From: Planctomycetota bacterium
GTDB taxonomy: Bacteria > Planctomycetota > Phycisphaerae > UBA1845 > PWPN01
Reading direction: 5' to 3'
Assembly: GCA_029550525.1 (NCBI GenBank)
Contig: JAKPHF010000077.1
Location: forward strand, 434,001 to 498,000
DNA length: 64,000 nucleotides
Shown here: positions 41,301-50,408 of the stretch, in pieces
How positions within the stretch are numbered: the stretch's first letter is position 1
Layout: each line of letters opens with the position of its first letter
Position numbers and translations under genes: made by a program
Notes under the pieces: model-generated
Databases searched by the model: none
What the model saw: only the letters and a program-made list of their open reading frames with translations
What the model was told of the DNA's origin: nothing

Positions 41301-41771
41301 CCACCCTTCACACACAGGGGCCGTCTTGCTGACCAGCTCCGCGCAGGACTCTTTGGCTTTGGCGTCGGCCCGAATGAAGGCCTGGTTGTCCGCCATCAAC
41401 GTGCGGAGTGTGTATCCCCACAACGTGTTCACGGCCTCGCGGACATCTTCAACCGAATGGACCTCGCCGCTCTCGAACGCTTTCAACACACAGTCCAATC
41501 CGGTTCGATACGCTTCGTCCATCACGTGCAGGTATTCCTCGGTGCGCTTGTTCGTCGCGGCGATCGCGCTGAGCACCATGGCCGATGCACGTTCGCGCCA
41601 CTCTCGGATCGACTGCGTTCCGCTCATCATTTGGGCCCACCAGTCCATGGTTTCCTTCTGCAATCGAGCCGTCGTTTGCAGGGCCGAATTCATGGCCTCC
41701 GTGGCATCGTGGAACCAATCAGACGGAATTTTCTGCGAGTCAGACGGAGTTGTCTGCGAATCAGCGATCAT
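41280..41771 (-). CDS. phasin-like helical protein, copy 1
   Basis: A 163-residue, almost wholly alpha-helical protein resembling phasins, which coat polyhydroxyalkanoate granules. It shares layout and sequence with the divergent gene at 42071: SDWFHDATEAMNSAL, KETMDWWAQMMSGTQSIREW, EEYLHVMDEAYRTGLDCV, LWGYTLRTLMADNQAF. The last residues (GWGIGTGS) are encoded by a heptamer array. Phasin identity is inference; no PHA synthase is in the window. Confidence 0.72.
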   Translation of the reverse strand: MIADSQTTPSDSQKIPSDWFHDATEAMNSALQTTARLQKETMDWWAQMMSGTQSIREWRERASAMVLSAIAATNKRTEEYLHVMDEAYRTGLDCVLKAFESGEVHSVEDVREAVNTLWGYTLRTLMADNQAFIRADAKAKESCAELVSKTAPVCEGWGIGTGS

Positions 41772-42070
41772 CCCATTGGCCCTTTCTTCTGGTGGAGTGT
41801 GACGGTTGTAATGCTGCCGAACTGTTACCGTATGCGTTCAAGCGGTCGCTTCATATCGGTTCAAGTCGGTTCGCCGGATGGGGGGACCTCTCGACGCCCT
41901 ATCGGGGATTGGGCGGTGGGGTGGGACAAGCCCGGAGATCCAAGCTTTGCTCTGCGGTTATGGGCTGATCGCAAGTGGGCAGGTGTTGGTCGACGTTTCG
42001 CTCCGTCCGTAGACTTCGTCGCCACGTATTACCGATACAGTTACGTTCCACGCACCAAGAGGAAACGAAG

Positions 42071-42583
42071 ATGGTCGCAGAAAGCCGCCGAACCGTGTCC
42101 GACTGGTTTCATCAGACCGCGGAGGCAACCGAAATCATGCTCGGCCTGACCGCAAAGTGCCAGGTTGAGAGCATGGAGTGGTGGGCTGCCTTGATGAGCG
42201 GTTCGGGGTCGGTCGAGGAGTGGCAGAAACGTGCGCGACGCCTCCTGGCCGAAGAGAGCAGCGCCGCTCGGACAAGAGTCGAGGAGCACCTGCGGGCACT
42301 CGACCGGGCCTACCAGCAGGGCATGGAGCTGCTCCGGACCGGCATCGAAACACACGGGTTTCAATCCATGAAGGACCTGCAAAGCCGGACGCAGACGCTG
42401 TGGGAGAACACGTTGGGGGCGCTGCGGGTCAATACGCGCAACTTTGCCGAGGCTAACCGAAGAGCCATGGAATCCTGGGCCGAACTGGTGCGCGACAAGC
42501 GCGAATCAACTCCCGACCGGCTTTCCTTCATGAATGACGATTCGGCAGAGAGGGATGGCTCCCTTTGCACTCGCCCAGGATGA
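42071..42583 (+). CDS. phasin-like helical protein, copy 2
   Basis: A 170-residue paralogue of the gene at 41280, transcribed divergently from it: SDWFHQTAEATEIML, VESMEWWAALMSGSGSVEEW, VEEHLRALDRAYQQGMELL, LWENTLGALRVNTRNF. AGAGGAAACG precedes the ATG. The C-terminal 20 or so residues (from SFMNDDSAERDG) lie over a copy of the dinG 3' end read in antisense, so the natural end may have been replaced. Confidence 0.72.
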   Translation: MVAESRRTVSDWFHQTAEATEIMLGLTAKCQVESMEWWAALMSGSGSVEEWQKRARRLLAEESSAARTRVEEHLRALDRAYQQGMELLRTGIETHGFQSMKDLQSRTQTLWENTLGALRVNTRNFAEANRRAMESWAELVRDKRESTPDRLSFMNDDSAERDGSLCTRPG

Positions 42584-42588
42584 CCACG
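42527..42588. repeat. degenerate copy of the dinG 3' end
   Basis: 42527-42560 matches 42991-43024 at 30 of 34 positions, and AGGATGACCACG (42577-42588) matches 43070-43081. The copy is in the same orientation but with about 29-30 bases missing between the blocks. Confidence 0.65.
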
Positions 42589-42987
42589 TCGCGGATGAAC
42601 GCGGATCAAAAGTGCAGAATTCATTCTCCTGTCACCTGTGGCTCTATGAACCCGGCTGAAACGGACGGACACGGATAAGAGGAAGCTTGCTTTTGTTCTG
42701 TCTTGGTGACGTCCGCGACGCAAACTGGCATATCGGGGCTGCTTCTCTGTGATCCTCCGTGACCCTCTGTGGTTAGCCATTCACGGAAACGATCTCCACC
42801 ACGGTTGAGTTCTTCGCTCCACGGATAACCCGCGTGCCACAAAAAGCGCAGCTCAACCCTCGCCACAACTCAGGGGGTTGAAACTCTTTCTGGCGAAGTC
42901 GTTTTCTCTGTGCCTCGCTGCCTCTGTGGTGAATCTCTTCGGCCCGGCCAACCATCGCGCTGCATGCCAAGCTAGCAGGCAGACGCG
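42584..42987. repeat. cluster of CTCTGTGG-type and CGGATGAACGCGGAT intergenic repeats
   Basis: No gene is supported in these 404 bases. The stretch contains GGATGAACGCGGATCAAAA (about 42592), GACGGACACGGATAAGAGG (about 42663), TCCGTGACCCTCTGTGG (about 42754) and TGCCTCTGTGGTGAA (about 42919). These strings resemble dispersed intergenic repeats seen in several phyla. It lies between the convergent phasin-like and dinG genes. Confidence 0.55.
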
Positions 42988-44985
42988 TCATTCGTGAATG
43001 ACGATTCGGCAGGGTGGGATGGCCTTCAGGAATAGTGAGCCGTAGCGGCGGGTCTTGACGCGTTTGTCGAGGATGACCACGCGGCCGCGGTCATTGTGCG
43101 TGCGGATGAGACGGCCGAAGCCCTGCTTGAATCGCAAGAGGGCCTCGGGAATCTGGTAATCCATGAACGGATTGCCGCCCGCGGCGCGGATCTGTTCGAT
43201 GCGGGCTTCGATGAGCGGGCGGCTGGGCACGGCGAAGGGGAGCTTGACGATAATGACGTTGACGAGGGCCTCGCCGGGGACGTCCACGCCTTCCCAGAAG
43301 CTGTCGGCTCCGAAGATGATGCTGCCCGGTTCGCGGCGGAATCGCTCGAGCATGAGGCTGCGAGGCATGCCTTCGCCCTGGAGCATGAGCGACAGTCCTG
43401 CGGCCTCGAGCCGCGGCCGCAGGATGGTGGCCATCTCCTGGATCATGTCGTAACTGGTGAACAGGACGAACGCCCGGCCCTGCGTTTCCTTCACGTGCCG
43501 CTCGATGGCGTCGGCGGCGGCGGGGATGAAGGCGGCGGCATCATCCGGTTCGGGTAGACCCATTTCGATGTGCAGTTCCGCTTGTTCGGCATAGTTGAAG
43601 GGCGAACCGAGCTGCAGTTCGTCGGCGACGTCAATGCCCAATCGCGTACGGACGTAGGCGAAACCGCTGGTTTGTTCCGGTTTTGAGTCGGAGGTTTCGC
43701 CCGATGCGCCGGCGGCACGCGTCCGGGTGGAGAGCGTCGCGCTGGTCAGGATGACGCTGCGGACCTTGGTAAACAGCGTGTTACGCAATGCGTCAGCGAC
43801 GAGCGTGGGGGCCTGGCAGATCTTGAGGAATTGCTGCTGGTAGCCGCTGGTGATCTCGATCCAGCGAACCTGATCGGCTGGCGGCTCCTGGACGAGCAAC
43901 TGGAGTTGGTCGGCCAGGACGCCCGCCCGTTCCATCAGGCTCGTGAGCGTCGTCACTTCCTCTTCCTTCTTCAGTTCGCCGCGCACTTTTCGCAGCTCGC
44001 GGCGAAGCTCACGCAGGCCGTCGCTGAGCGTGTTGGGCACATCGATGGCGCTGCGAATGCGGCCGTTGTCGCTGGCCGAGCGTCGATACCACTCTTCCAG
44101 GTTCGCCCAAAAGGTGCGGGATGTCTGGCCGACCTTCTCCACGGTGCGGATCGCCTCGTGCAGGCCGCAGGCTTTGAGAAAGCCTTTGCCGGTCCGTTCG
44201 TTGTGCAGCCGGTTGAGCAGATGGCGAACCTGACCTTGCGAGACGGAGCAGCCGAAATGCTCGCCCGCGACCGACTCGAAGTTGTGCGCTTCGTCGATGA
44301 TGGCCAACTGGTAGTCCGGAAGGATTCTCGCCCCCGCTTCGCGCACGGCCAGGTCGGAGAGCATGAGGGCATGATTGACGATCAGGATCTGGGCGTTCTC
44401 GGCCCGGCGACGGGCGGCGTGATAGAAGCAGCGGGTGTATTGTGGACAACTCTTGCCCATGCAGTTGTCATGCTCGCTGCGGACGAGTTCCCAGACCGCC
44501 GGGTCGGGCTGCGGCGACAGATCGGTGAGCGAGCCGTCGGTGGTCTGGTAGGCCCAGTCTTCGATCCGGTAGAGCTCTTGGATGTGTTCGGGCCGGGCGA
44601 ACAGGTGGTTCCGCCGTTCGCTGGCTTCCACCAGCCGGCGAATGCTGAGGTAGTTGCCGCGACCTTTGACGAGGACGGCCGTGAACTCGTCGGGCCAGAT
44701 GGCTTGAAGAAACGGAATGTCACGCTGGACGAGCTGTTCCTGCAGGGCGATGGTGTGTGTGCTGATCAGGACGCGCTCGCCCGCGTTGACCGCCCGCTGG
44801 ATGGCGGGCACGAGATACGCGAAGCTCTTGCCCACGCCCGTGCCCGCCTCGACGAGCAGATGCCGGGATATCCCGAACGCCCGCTCGATGGCGGCCGACA
44901 TCTCGAGCTGCTCGGGACGTTGCTCGTATCCGGGCAGGCGGCGAGCGATGATCCCGCCAGTACCGAGGATGGTGCAGATGGACAT
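42988..44985 (-). CDS. dinG: DinG-family ATP-dependent DNA helicase
   Basis: A 665-residue XPD/DinG-type superfamily 2 helicase. Walker A is EAGTGVGKSFAYL; the DEAH box is IIDEAHNFE; cysteines in NCMGKSCPQYTRCFYHAA fit the Fe-S cluster insert; ILTSATLST, SFWEGVDVPG and KQGFGRLIRTHNDRG are helicase motifs of the second RecA-like domain. There is no exonuclease domain. It should unwind 5'-tailed DNA and R- or D-loops during repair. The ATG at 44985 is taken; a TTG at 45018 is possible; neither has a clear ribosome binding site. Confidence 0.92.
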   Translation of the reverse strand: MSICTILGTGGIIARRLPGYEQRPEQLEMSAAIERAFGISRHLLVEAGTGVGKSFAYLVPAIQRAVNAGERVLISTHTIALQEQLVQRDIPFLQAIWPDEFTAVLVKGRGNYLSIRRLVEASERRNHLFARPEHIQELYRIEDWAYQTTDGSLTDLSPQPDPAVWELVRSEHDNCMGKSCPQYTRCFYHAARRRAENAQILIVNHALMLSDLAVREAGARILPDYQLAIIDEAHNFESVAGEHFGCSVSQGQVRHLLNRLHNERTGKGFLKACGLHEAIRTVEKVGQTSRTFWANLEEWYRRSASDNGRIRSAIDVPNTLSDGLRELRRELRKVRGELKKEEEVTTLTSLMERAGVLADQLQLLVQEPPADQVRWIEITSGYQQQFLKICQAPTLVADALRNTLFTKVRSVILTSATLSTRTRAAGASGETSDSKPEQTSGFAYVRTRLGIDVADELQLGSPFNYAEQAELHIEMGLPEPDDAAAFIPAAADAIERHVKETQGRAFVLFTSYDMIQEMATILRPRLEAAGLSLMLQGEGMPRSLMLERFRREPGSIIFGADSFWEGVDVPGEALVNVIIVKLPFAVPSRPLIEARIEQIRAAGGNPFMDYQIPEALLRFKQGFGRLIRTHNDRGRVVILDKRVKTRRYGSLFLKAIPPCRIVIHE

Positions 44986-45065
44986 GGGTTTGGCCAGTGG
45001 GCCGTTGTCAGGAGTCAATGGTTAGCATCGGACAACATACCACTGACCACCGGCGACGGACCAAC

Positions 45066-45539
45066 TCATCCTTTCAACTCCCAGATGAAGCCGAGCACGA
45101 ACCAGACGGACATGGCGGTGTACACGACCGCGACCAGCGTGATGGTCATGCTCACGAACGTGGTGCCCTGCATCACGCTGTTCTCGCGCATTGTAGCGAT
45201 GATGTGGGGTTGGGCGAGAATGAGCATGCAGATCATGAGCATGCCCTGCGTGGGCCAGATGGAGATCGAGTGGATATAGCTGTAGATCCAGGTGGCCCGG
45301 TGTACGTCCGAGCGTTCGCCGGCCGGGCCGCGGATGAAGTGGCCGCGAATGTAGTAGACCTTCACCGGCTCGCCGTCTTCGTCCAGGACAGGCGAGCCGT
45401 CGGGGTTGAGCTTGATCTCGATGCCGCCGTTCCGGGCGTCGCCGCCCAGTTCGGCGTACACGATGGTGTAGGCCAGGAAGTTGATCAGGCCAAGGAAGAT
45501 CAGCCAGATGCAGATCCGGTTGCGGGTTCGTCGTGACAT
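45066..45539 (-). CDS. hypothetical three-helix membrane protein
   Basis: An unrecognised 157-residue protein. Helices: ICIWLIFLGLINFLAYTIVY (about 9-28), then a short exported segment with EIKLNPDGSPVLDEDGEPV and YYIRGHFIRGPAGE, then GMLMICMLILAQPHI and FVSMTITLVAVVYTAMSVWF. Start by ATG position and first helix. It lies between dinG and thiG. Confidence 0.72.
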   Translation of the reverse strand: MSRRTRNRICIWLIFLGLINFLAYTIVYAELGGDARNGGIEIKLNPDGSPVLDEDGEPVKVYYIRGHFIRGPAGERSDVHRATWIYSYIHSISIWPTQGMLMICMLILAQPHIIATMRENSVMQGTTFVSMTITLVAVVYTAMSVWFVLGFIWELKG

Positions 45540-45699
45540 GGCTGTTGGCTCCCGGCCGCGGCGGCCGTACGGGACTTCGCCGAGGTCCCGACGCAACGCG
45601 GCAGCAAGCTGCCGCGGTCATGAACAACTGGGTTCGGCGACGCGGCCTCCCGAATCCTGTGGTCCCGAGAACGTCGAGCCGCCGGTCCGACCGACCAAT

Positions 45700-46533
45700 T
45701 CACGAGGCCCGGGCGGCGGATGCGATCACGCCTTCGGTCGGGCTGGAGGCGGTGGCGTACAGCTTCTTGGGAATCCGGCCGGCCCGGTACGCCAGATAGC
45801 CGGACTCGATCGCCTGCCGCATGGCATGGGCCATCATCAGTGGATCGCGAGCCCCGGCGATACCCGTGTTCAGGAGCACCCCGTCAGAGCCCAGTTCCAT
45901 GGCGATGGTGACGTCCGATGCGGTTCCCACGCCGGCGTCCACAATCACCGGGTAATCCGGATCGTTCTCCTTGAGGTATTCCAGGATGATCCGGATGTTG
46001 TTGGGGTTGAGCACACCCTGACCGCTGCCGATGGGCGATCCGGCGGGCATGACGCTGGCAGCGCCGGCGTCTTTCAACCGTTTGGCCATGATCGGGTCGT
46101 CGGACGTGTAGACCAGGACGGCGAAGCCTTCCTTGACCAACTGCTCGGTGGCCTGAAGCGAGCCGACGGGGTCGGGTAGCAACGTTCGCTTGTCGGCCAG
46201 GACCTCGAGCTTAACCCACTGGGCACCGGGATTGTCCAAGCCCTCCAGCAGTTCGCGGCTGAGCCGGGCGGCTCGGACGGCGTCCTGGGCGGTGAAGCAG
46301 CCCGCGGTGTTCGGCAACACGATGTATTTGTTGACGTCCAGCGCGTCCAGCAGGCTGCGCGGTCGCTTGGTGCCCTCGGGCGTGAGCACGTCGCGGCGCA
46401 CCGCTACGGTCACCACCTGGGCTCCGGCGGCCTCCAGGCACGCGTTCATGATGTCAAAGTCGGCGTATTTGCCGGTCCCCACGAGGAGGCGCGAGCGCAG
46501 CTCGAACGGGCCGACGCGGAAACTCTCGATCAT
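45700..46533 (-). CDS. thiG: thiazole synthase ThiG
   Basis: A 277-residue TIM-barrel enzyme that builds the thiazole phosphate of thiamine from deoxyxylulose phosphate, ThiS-thiocarboxylate and an imine. Markers: LLVGTGKYADFD, VAVRRDVLT, LPNTAGCFTAQDAVR, the Schiff-base Lys in WVKLEVLAD, and MPAGSPIGSGQG with DAGVGTASDVTIAMELG. The ATG directly abuts the thiS stop (TAA then ATG), so they are coupled. Confidence 0.96.
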   Translation of the reverse strand: MIESFRVGPFELRSRLLVGTGKYADFDIMNACLEAAGAQVVTVAVRRDVLTPEGTKRPRSLLDALDVNKYIVLPNTAGCFTAQDAVRAARLSRELLEGLDNPGAQWVKLEVLADKRTLLPDPVGSLQATEQLVKEGFAVLVYTSDDPIMAKRLKDAGAASVMPAGSPIGSGQGVLNPNNIRIILEYLKENDPDYPVIVDAGVGTASDVTIAMELGSDGVLLNTGIAGARDPLMMAHAMRQAIESGYLAYRAGRIPKKLYATASSPTEGVIASAARAS

Positions 46534-46734
46534 TTAACCACCTCCGACCAGGGTGACGATCTCCACCCGGTCGCCTTCGTTCAGCTTGGTGTTGGGGTAT
46601 TCTCGACGCGGGACCAGTTCGCAGTTCACCTCGACGGCCACGTGTTTGGGCTGGAGGTTGAAGCCGGCCACCAAGTCGGCGACGGTCGCCTCAGGCTGCA
46701 GCTCCCGAACAGTACCGTTGACGGTTATCTGCAT
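46534..46734 (-). CDS. thiS: sulfur carrier ThiS
   Basis: A 66-residue ubiquitin-fold sulfur carrier, ending in the required Gly-Gly (TLVGGG). It donates sulfur to ThiG. GAGGTGA precedes the ATG. The leader from the putative promoter is only about 20 bases, too short for a TPP riboswitch. Confidence 0.94.
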   Translation of the reverse strand: MQITVNGTVRELQPEATVADLVAGFNLQPKHVAVEVNCELVPRREYPNTKLNEGDRVEIVTLVGGG

Positions 46735-46756
46735 ACAAATCACCTCAGTGCCAAGA

Positions 46757-46785
46757 ATTATAACTGAGTCGCCGGGCAGCGGAAA
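46757..46785 (-). promoter_or_regulatory. putative thiSG promoter
   Basis: On the minus strand: TTTCCG, 17-base spacer, TATAAT; the -10 is perfect, the -35 is weak. It gives a leader of roughly 20 bases. Confidence 0.5.
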
Positions 46786-46919
46786 GCGAACCACACGCCT
46801 CGGGGGCAGCCATCTCACCGCCAATCTGCTCCGTACCTGTCGGACCGTCTTGTCGACCAGGTGCTACGTTTGGTGGACGAGTGGCGCACCTTCTCGGCGC
46901 TCCGCCCATTAGCACGAGA

Positions 46920-46949
46920 AAAGCCCAGGGATCGGGATCCCTGGGCTTT
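46920..46949 (-). terminator. rho-independent terminator after the sigma factor gene
   Basis: A 13-base perfect stem (AAAGCCCAGGGAT and complement) with a 4-base loop, then CTTTTCTC on the minus strand. The same stem is used after the aldolase gene at 63275. Confidence 0.85.
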
Positions 46950-46983
46950 GGACGTCGTCTGGTTGTGCGTCTGCGCCGGGCAA

Positions 46984-47955
46984 TTATGCCGCCAGCGTTT
47001 CCTCCAGCGTAGTGCGGATCTTCTGGAGGGCCTTGTTCTGGATCTGGCGGACGCGTTCTTTGGTCACGCCGATCATCTCGCCGACCTGCTCCAGCGTCTT
47101 GGGCTTGGCAGGAAGCGTGGTGGCGTCCAGGGCGAACCGCTCGCGGATGACCGTCTGCTCGACCTCGTTGAGGTCGGCTCGGTTGTCCCGGAGAATCTCG
47201 CGGATTTCAGCCACGCACTGGCCCTCGATGTCGGTTCGTTTGCGATCGATGAAGTCGCTCTTTTCGAGCGTGGGATCGAACTCGGTCGGGAACTGGCCCC
47301 GGTACCGGCTGGTCCGCATGGCTACACGCGAGAAGCTCTTGAGGATGGCCCGGCACGAGTACGTGCTGAACTTGAAGCCGCGCGAGCAATCGAACTTGTC
47401 CACGCTGCGGAGCAAAGCGAAGTTGCCTTCGCTGATCAGCTCGTTGAAGTCCAGCCCGTTGAGCCGCGTGCGCTTGGCCATGGCCAGAACCAACGGCAGG
47501 TTGGCCCGAGCCAGTTGGCTGCGAGCGTCCATGGCTCGATGCGCCCAGGCCAACATCTCGCAGATGTAGTCGAACGGCGTGTCCGGCGTCAGTTGATCGA
47601 TCATCTGGACCAGCCGCATCCGAGCGTAGTTGTAGCGCTGGAAAAGCAGAATCTCCTGGGCGGTGGTCAGGCTGGTCTCTTCGGTGATTCCCGAGAAGTC
47701 AAAGCCGTCGACGAACGTCTCCTCGAACCGGGTCGATTCCGGGGCCCGCACCGCCACGCCCCCGAACAAAATCGTCTCAATGTTCTGCTTTTGGAACACC
47801 TCGTGGTCTACGTACTCGACCGGCTCGGTCAGAACCATGGAGAGCAGGTTGAGATCCGCCTCGCTGAATTGGGCGCGACACCGCTCGATGATTCGCCGCG
47901 CCAGCGGTGCGGGGACAGCGGTCGCCTGCTTGATGGAGGCTTTTTCGGATCGCAT
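46984..47955 (-). CDS. RNA polymerase sigma-70 family factor
   Basis: A 323-residue sigma factor with regions 2 to 4. Region 2 includes ANLPLVLAMAKRTR, FNELISEGNFALLRSVDKFD and RGFKFSTYSCRAILKSF; region 4.2 is TLEQVGEMIGVTKERVRQIQ. The primary-sigma region 1.1 is missing, and a divergent N-terminus of about 115 residues replaces it, so this is an alternative or secondary factor rather than RpoD. GGGAG precedes the ATG. What it controls cannot be read here. Confidence 0.88.
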   Translation of the reverse strand: MRSEKASIKQATAVPAPLARRIIERCRAQFSEADLNLLSMVLTEPVEYVDHEVFQKQNIETILFGGVAVRAPESTRFEETFVDGFDFSGITEETSLTTAQEILLFQRYNYARMRLVQMIDQLTPDTPFDYICEMLAWAHRAMDARSQLARANLPLVLAMAKRTRLNGLDFNELISEGNFALLRSVDKFDCSRGFKFSTYSCRAILKSFSRVAMRTSRYRGQFPTEFDPTLEKSDFIDRKRTDIEGQCVAEIREILRDNRADLNEVEQTVIRERFALDATTLPAKPKTLEQVGEMIGVTKERVRQIQNKALQKIRTTLEETLAA

Positions 47956-48360
47956 GGTACTGACTCCCTGGCCCTAGGGTCTGTGGCGAGCGCGAAGCGC
48001 CCGCTTTGACCAACGCCTGATGTTCAGACGAGTACGGAACTCGTCCGGTTCGATACCGGCCGGTCTGACTGGAGCCGCGAATCCGCTCGGGACGTACTCG
48101 CGTTCAGCCCAACCGTGCTTTCGTTGCCAGGACTGAAAAGCCTGGCCACCAACCTGCCCATCTCAGGGCTCTCGGGGAGTTATTCGTGCGGGGAGTCAAC
48201 TGCCACTCCCAGTATACAAATGGTTTGAGTGTCCGGCCACCGCAAGTCAAGCAAATCCGTGACGAAAAGATTTGGGAATTAAAACAATCCAAAAGGGCAG
48301 TTTTTTGGGGGGCGGATTGTGAAAGTTTGACACGAACGTCCGGGAAGAAGGAGACAGCAG
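47956..48360. other. intergenic region upstream of the sigma gene
   Basis: No supported gene in 405 bases. The stretch 48250-48330 is notably AT-rich with an A/T-run character unlike its surroundings. TTTGTATACT (minus strand, about 48215) could be a -10 for the sigma gene, but no -35 fits well. Confidence 0.5.
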
Positions 48361-49653
48361 CTACTCGTGGCGAAGGGCTTCGATGGGGTCGAGCCGGGCG
48401 GCGGCCGATGCCGGATAGATACCGAAGAACACGCCGACCGCGACGGCCAGGCCGAAACTGACCAGGATGGTCCACTGGTGGATCACGGTGGGCCAGCCGA
48501 CCCAGGACGTGATGAGGTGCGCCCCCAGCGAGCCGGCAATGATGCCGATAATTCCGCCCACGGTGGTGAGCACCATGGCCTCGATGAGGAACTGCACCGT
48601 GATGTGCCGGCGCTTGGCGCCCAGAGCCCGGCGGATGCCGATCTCTCGTGTGCGCTCGGTCACGGTGGCCAGCATGATGTTCATGATTCCGATGCCGCCC
48701 ACGAGCAGCGAGATACCGGCGATGCATCCCAGCGTCACCTGACGGTTGCGTTTTTCGGCCTCCGCGATGCGCAAGCGCTCGCGCGGAACGTGTATGGCGT
48801 AATCGGCCCGGTCGTGCCGCACTTGCAGAGCCCGGGCGAGCATTTCCGAAACGGGCAGTACGTAATCGAGCGACTCGACCTGCACGTAAAAGTCGCTGTA
48901 CATGCAGCGGCTGAACTCACGGGATCCGCTGGACCGCTTGATCTGCAGATCGCTGTAGCGGGCGTCGCCCGTAGACAGCGGGATGAACACTTCGGAGTTG
49001 ATGTTGCGTTCGCCGATGCCCTTGGATGGGCTGCCCGCGGTCTGGACACGCCGCAGGACACCGACGATCTCGAAGGGGATCAGGCCCGAGGCTTCGGATG
49101 ACACCATGATGCACTCGCCGATCGGGTCCTTGTAAGCGAACAATCGTTGGCGGACGTCATCTCCGATCACGCAGACCTTGGCGGCGTTGGCCTGATCGAT
49201 CGGTTCGAGCGGGCGTCCGCGTGCCACTTCGATGTGGATGGTCTCGAAAAAGGTGGGCGGGGTGGCCACCACCTTGGTGGGCAACCGGATGGCTCCGTAG
49301 TTGACCTCGAACGCCACCTCCCGCAAGGGCACAACCCGGACGATGCTCGGGATGGTGTTGCTGATGAGCTCGAGGTCTTTGGTGGTCAGGCCGTACTCCA
49401 GCAGGTTGGAGCGCGCTTCCGACACGTCCTTGGCCCCCTCGGGCCGTACCGACTGGATGATGACGTTTTGGGTACCGAGCAGCCGAATGAGCGCCATTTC
49501 GGCCTCGGAGGCGCCTTCGCCGATGGAGAGCATGCAGATGACCGCGCCCACGCCGCAGATGATGCCCAGTGCCGTCAGGAACGAGCGCAGCTTGTGCAGG
49601 TAGATGTTCTTCAGACCCAGGCGTACGGTTTCGAGGGCAAGTCCGGTAAACAT
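48361..49653 (-). CDS. MacB-like ABC transporter permease
   Basis: A 430-residue permease of the MacB/FtsX type. Helix 1 (LRSFLTALGIICGVGAVICML) leads to a large periplasmic core domain (about 45-300), then three helices near the C-terminus, with RTREIGIRRALGAKRRHI between helices 2 and 3 and DPIEALRHE at the end. The ATPase is not adjacent, so it must be encoded elsewhere. Start at 49653 is preferred over a GTG 15 bases earlier. Confidence 0.9.
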   Translation of the reverse strand: MFTGLALETVRLGLKNIYLHKLRSFLTALGIICGVGAVICMLSIGEGASEAEMALIRLLGTQNVIIQSVRPEGAKDVSEARSNLLEYGLTTKDLELISNTIPSIVRVVPLREVAFEVNYGAIRLPTKVVATPPTFFETIHIEVARGRPLEPIDQANAAKVCVIGDDVRQRLFAYKDPIGECIMVSSEASGLIPFEIVGVLRRVQTAGSPSKGIGERNINSEVFIPLSTGDARYSDLQIKRSSGSREFSRCMYSDFYVQVESLDYVLPVSEMLARALQVRHDRADYAIHVPRERLRIAEAEKRNRQVTLGCIAGISLLVGGIGIMNIMLATVTERTREIGIRRALGAKRRHITVQFLIEAMVLTTVGGIIGIIAGSLGAHLITSWVGWPTVIHQWTILVSFGLAVAVGVFFGIYPASAAARLDPIEALRHE

Positions 49654-49964
49654 GACTGGTCGCACCACCCGCGGAAAGCCGCCCCCATTGCGGCAACGCT
49701 GATAGGCTGCATTCTACCGAACCGGCTCGACGAGGGCGAGAATCGGCGAGAAAGAGCCGGGCGCGGTGGGCACACCCACCTCAAGTCTTGGGTCCCCTAA
49801 TGCCGAAGAGCTTTGGATGTGGCGGAGGAGCGTCCGCGCAGAGCGATTGCTGTAACCGGCCCGACCCGCCGAGCGGCGAGGCTCGCCCCCGCCGTTTCAT
49901 TGCAGCGTGGGGAGATTGCTGCGACCGGCCGGGCGGACGCAACGGCGGTTCTCGAGGGTTGCAC
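49654..49964. other. intergenic region, ABC permease to PilZ gene
   Basis: No supported gene in 311 bases. It contains an imperfect direct repeat beginning GATTGCTGTAACCGGCC (about 49846) and GATTGCTGCGACCGGCC (about 49914). Confidence 0.45.
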
Positions 49965-50408
49965 ATGGCATTGCATGGGTGGGATTCGGTGGATTCTGAC
50001 CGGCTGGTCGTAGGCGATCGCTTCGCCTCAAAGGGGGCGTCCACCGACGTGCTGGCTCAGGCCTGCCGCGAGGGAATCGCGATCCGATGGCCGGGCCCGG
50101 GGCGAGCCGAGCACGCGCTGCCCCGGGAACTGCGAGCCGTTCCACGGATTCCGTTCGACTGTCCGGCACGTTGGACGAGCGGTGGGGTCGAGCGGTTCGG
50201 GACCGCGCGGGATGCCAGCGAGGCCGGAGCCGGTTTTATCGTTCGCGCGGACAGCCGGCCGGAACTTGGCCAGACCGTGCGTCTGGTGTTCGAGCTCGAC
50301 GATACGCACCACTGGTTGCTCGACGAGCAGGCCGTGGTCACCCGCTGTACGCCGCGGCCCGACGGTCGCTACGACGTCGGCGTCCGTCTGCGCGAGATTG
50401 TCATGTAA
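49965..50408 (+). CDS. PilZ domain protein
   Basis: A 147-residue protein with a C-terminal PilZ domain, a cyclic di-GMP receptor. The two binding motifs are visible: RAVPR (RxxxR) and DASEAG (DxSxxG), followed by a beta-barrel ending in RYDVGVRL. The first 50 residues have no recognised domain. It may regulate surface polysaccharide or pilus function; PilT is encoded about 4 kb away. Confidence 0.78.
   Translation: MALHGWDSVDSDRLVVGDRFASKGASTDVLAQACREGIAIRWPGPGRAEHALPRELRAVPRIPFDCPARWTSGGVERFGTARDASEAGAGFIVRADSRPELGQTVRLVFELDDTHHWLLDEQAVVTRCTPRPDGRYDVGVRLREIVM

Noticed and set aside
46735..46800. TPP riboswitch before thiS.
   Set aside because: The putative leader is about 20 bases and no CTGAGA/ACCTGATC-type elements are seen. 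The CAGTGCC...CACTGAGG resemblance is too short.
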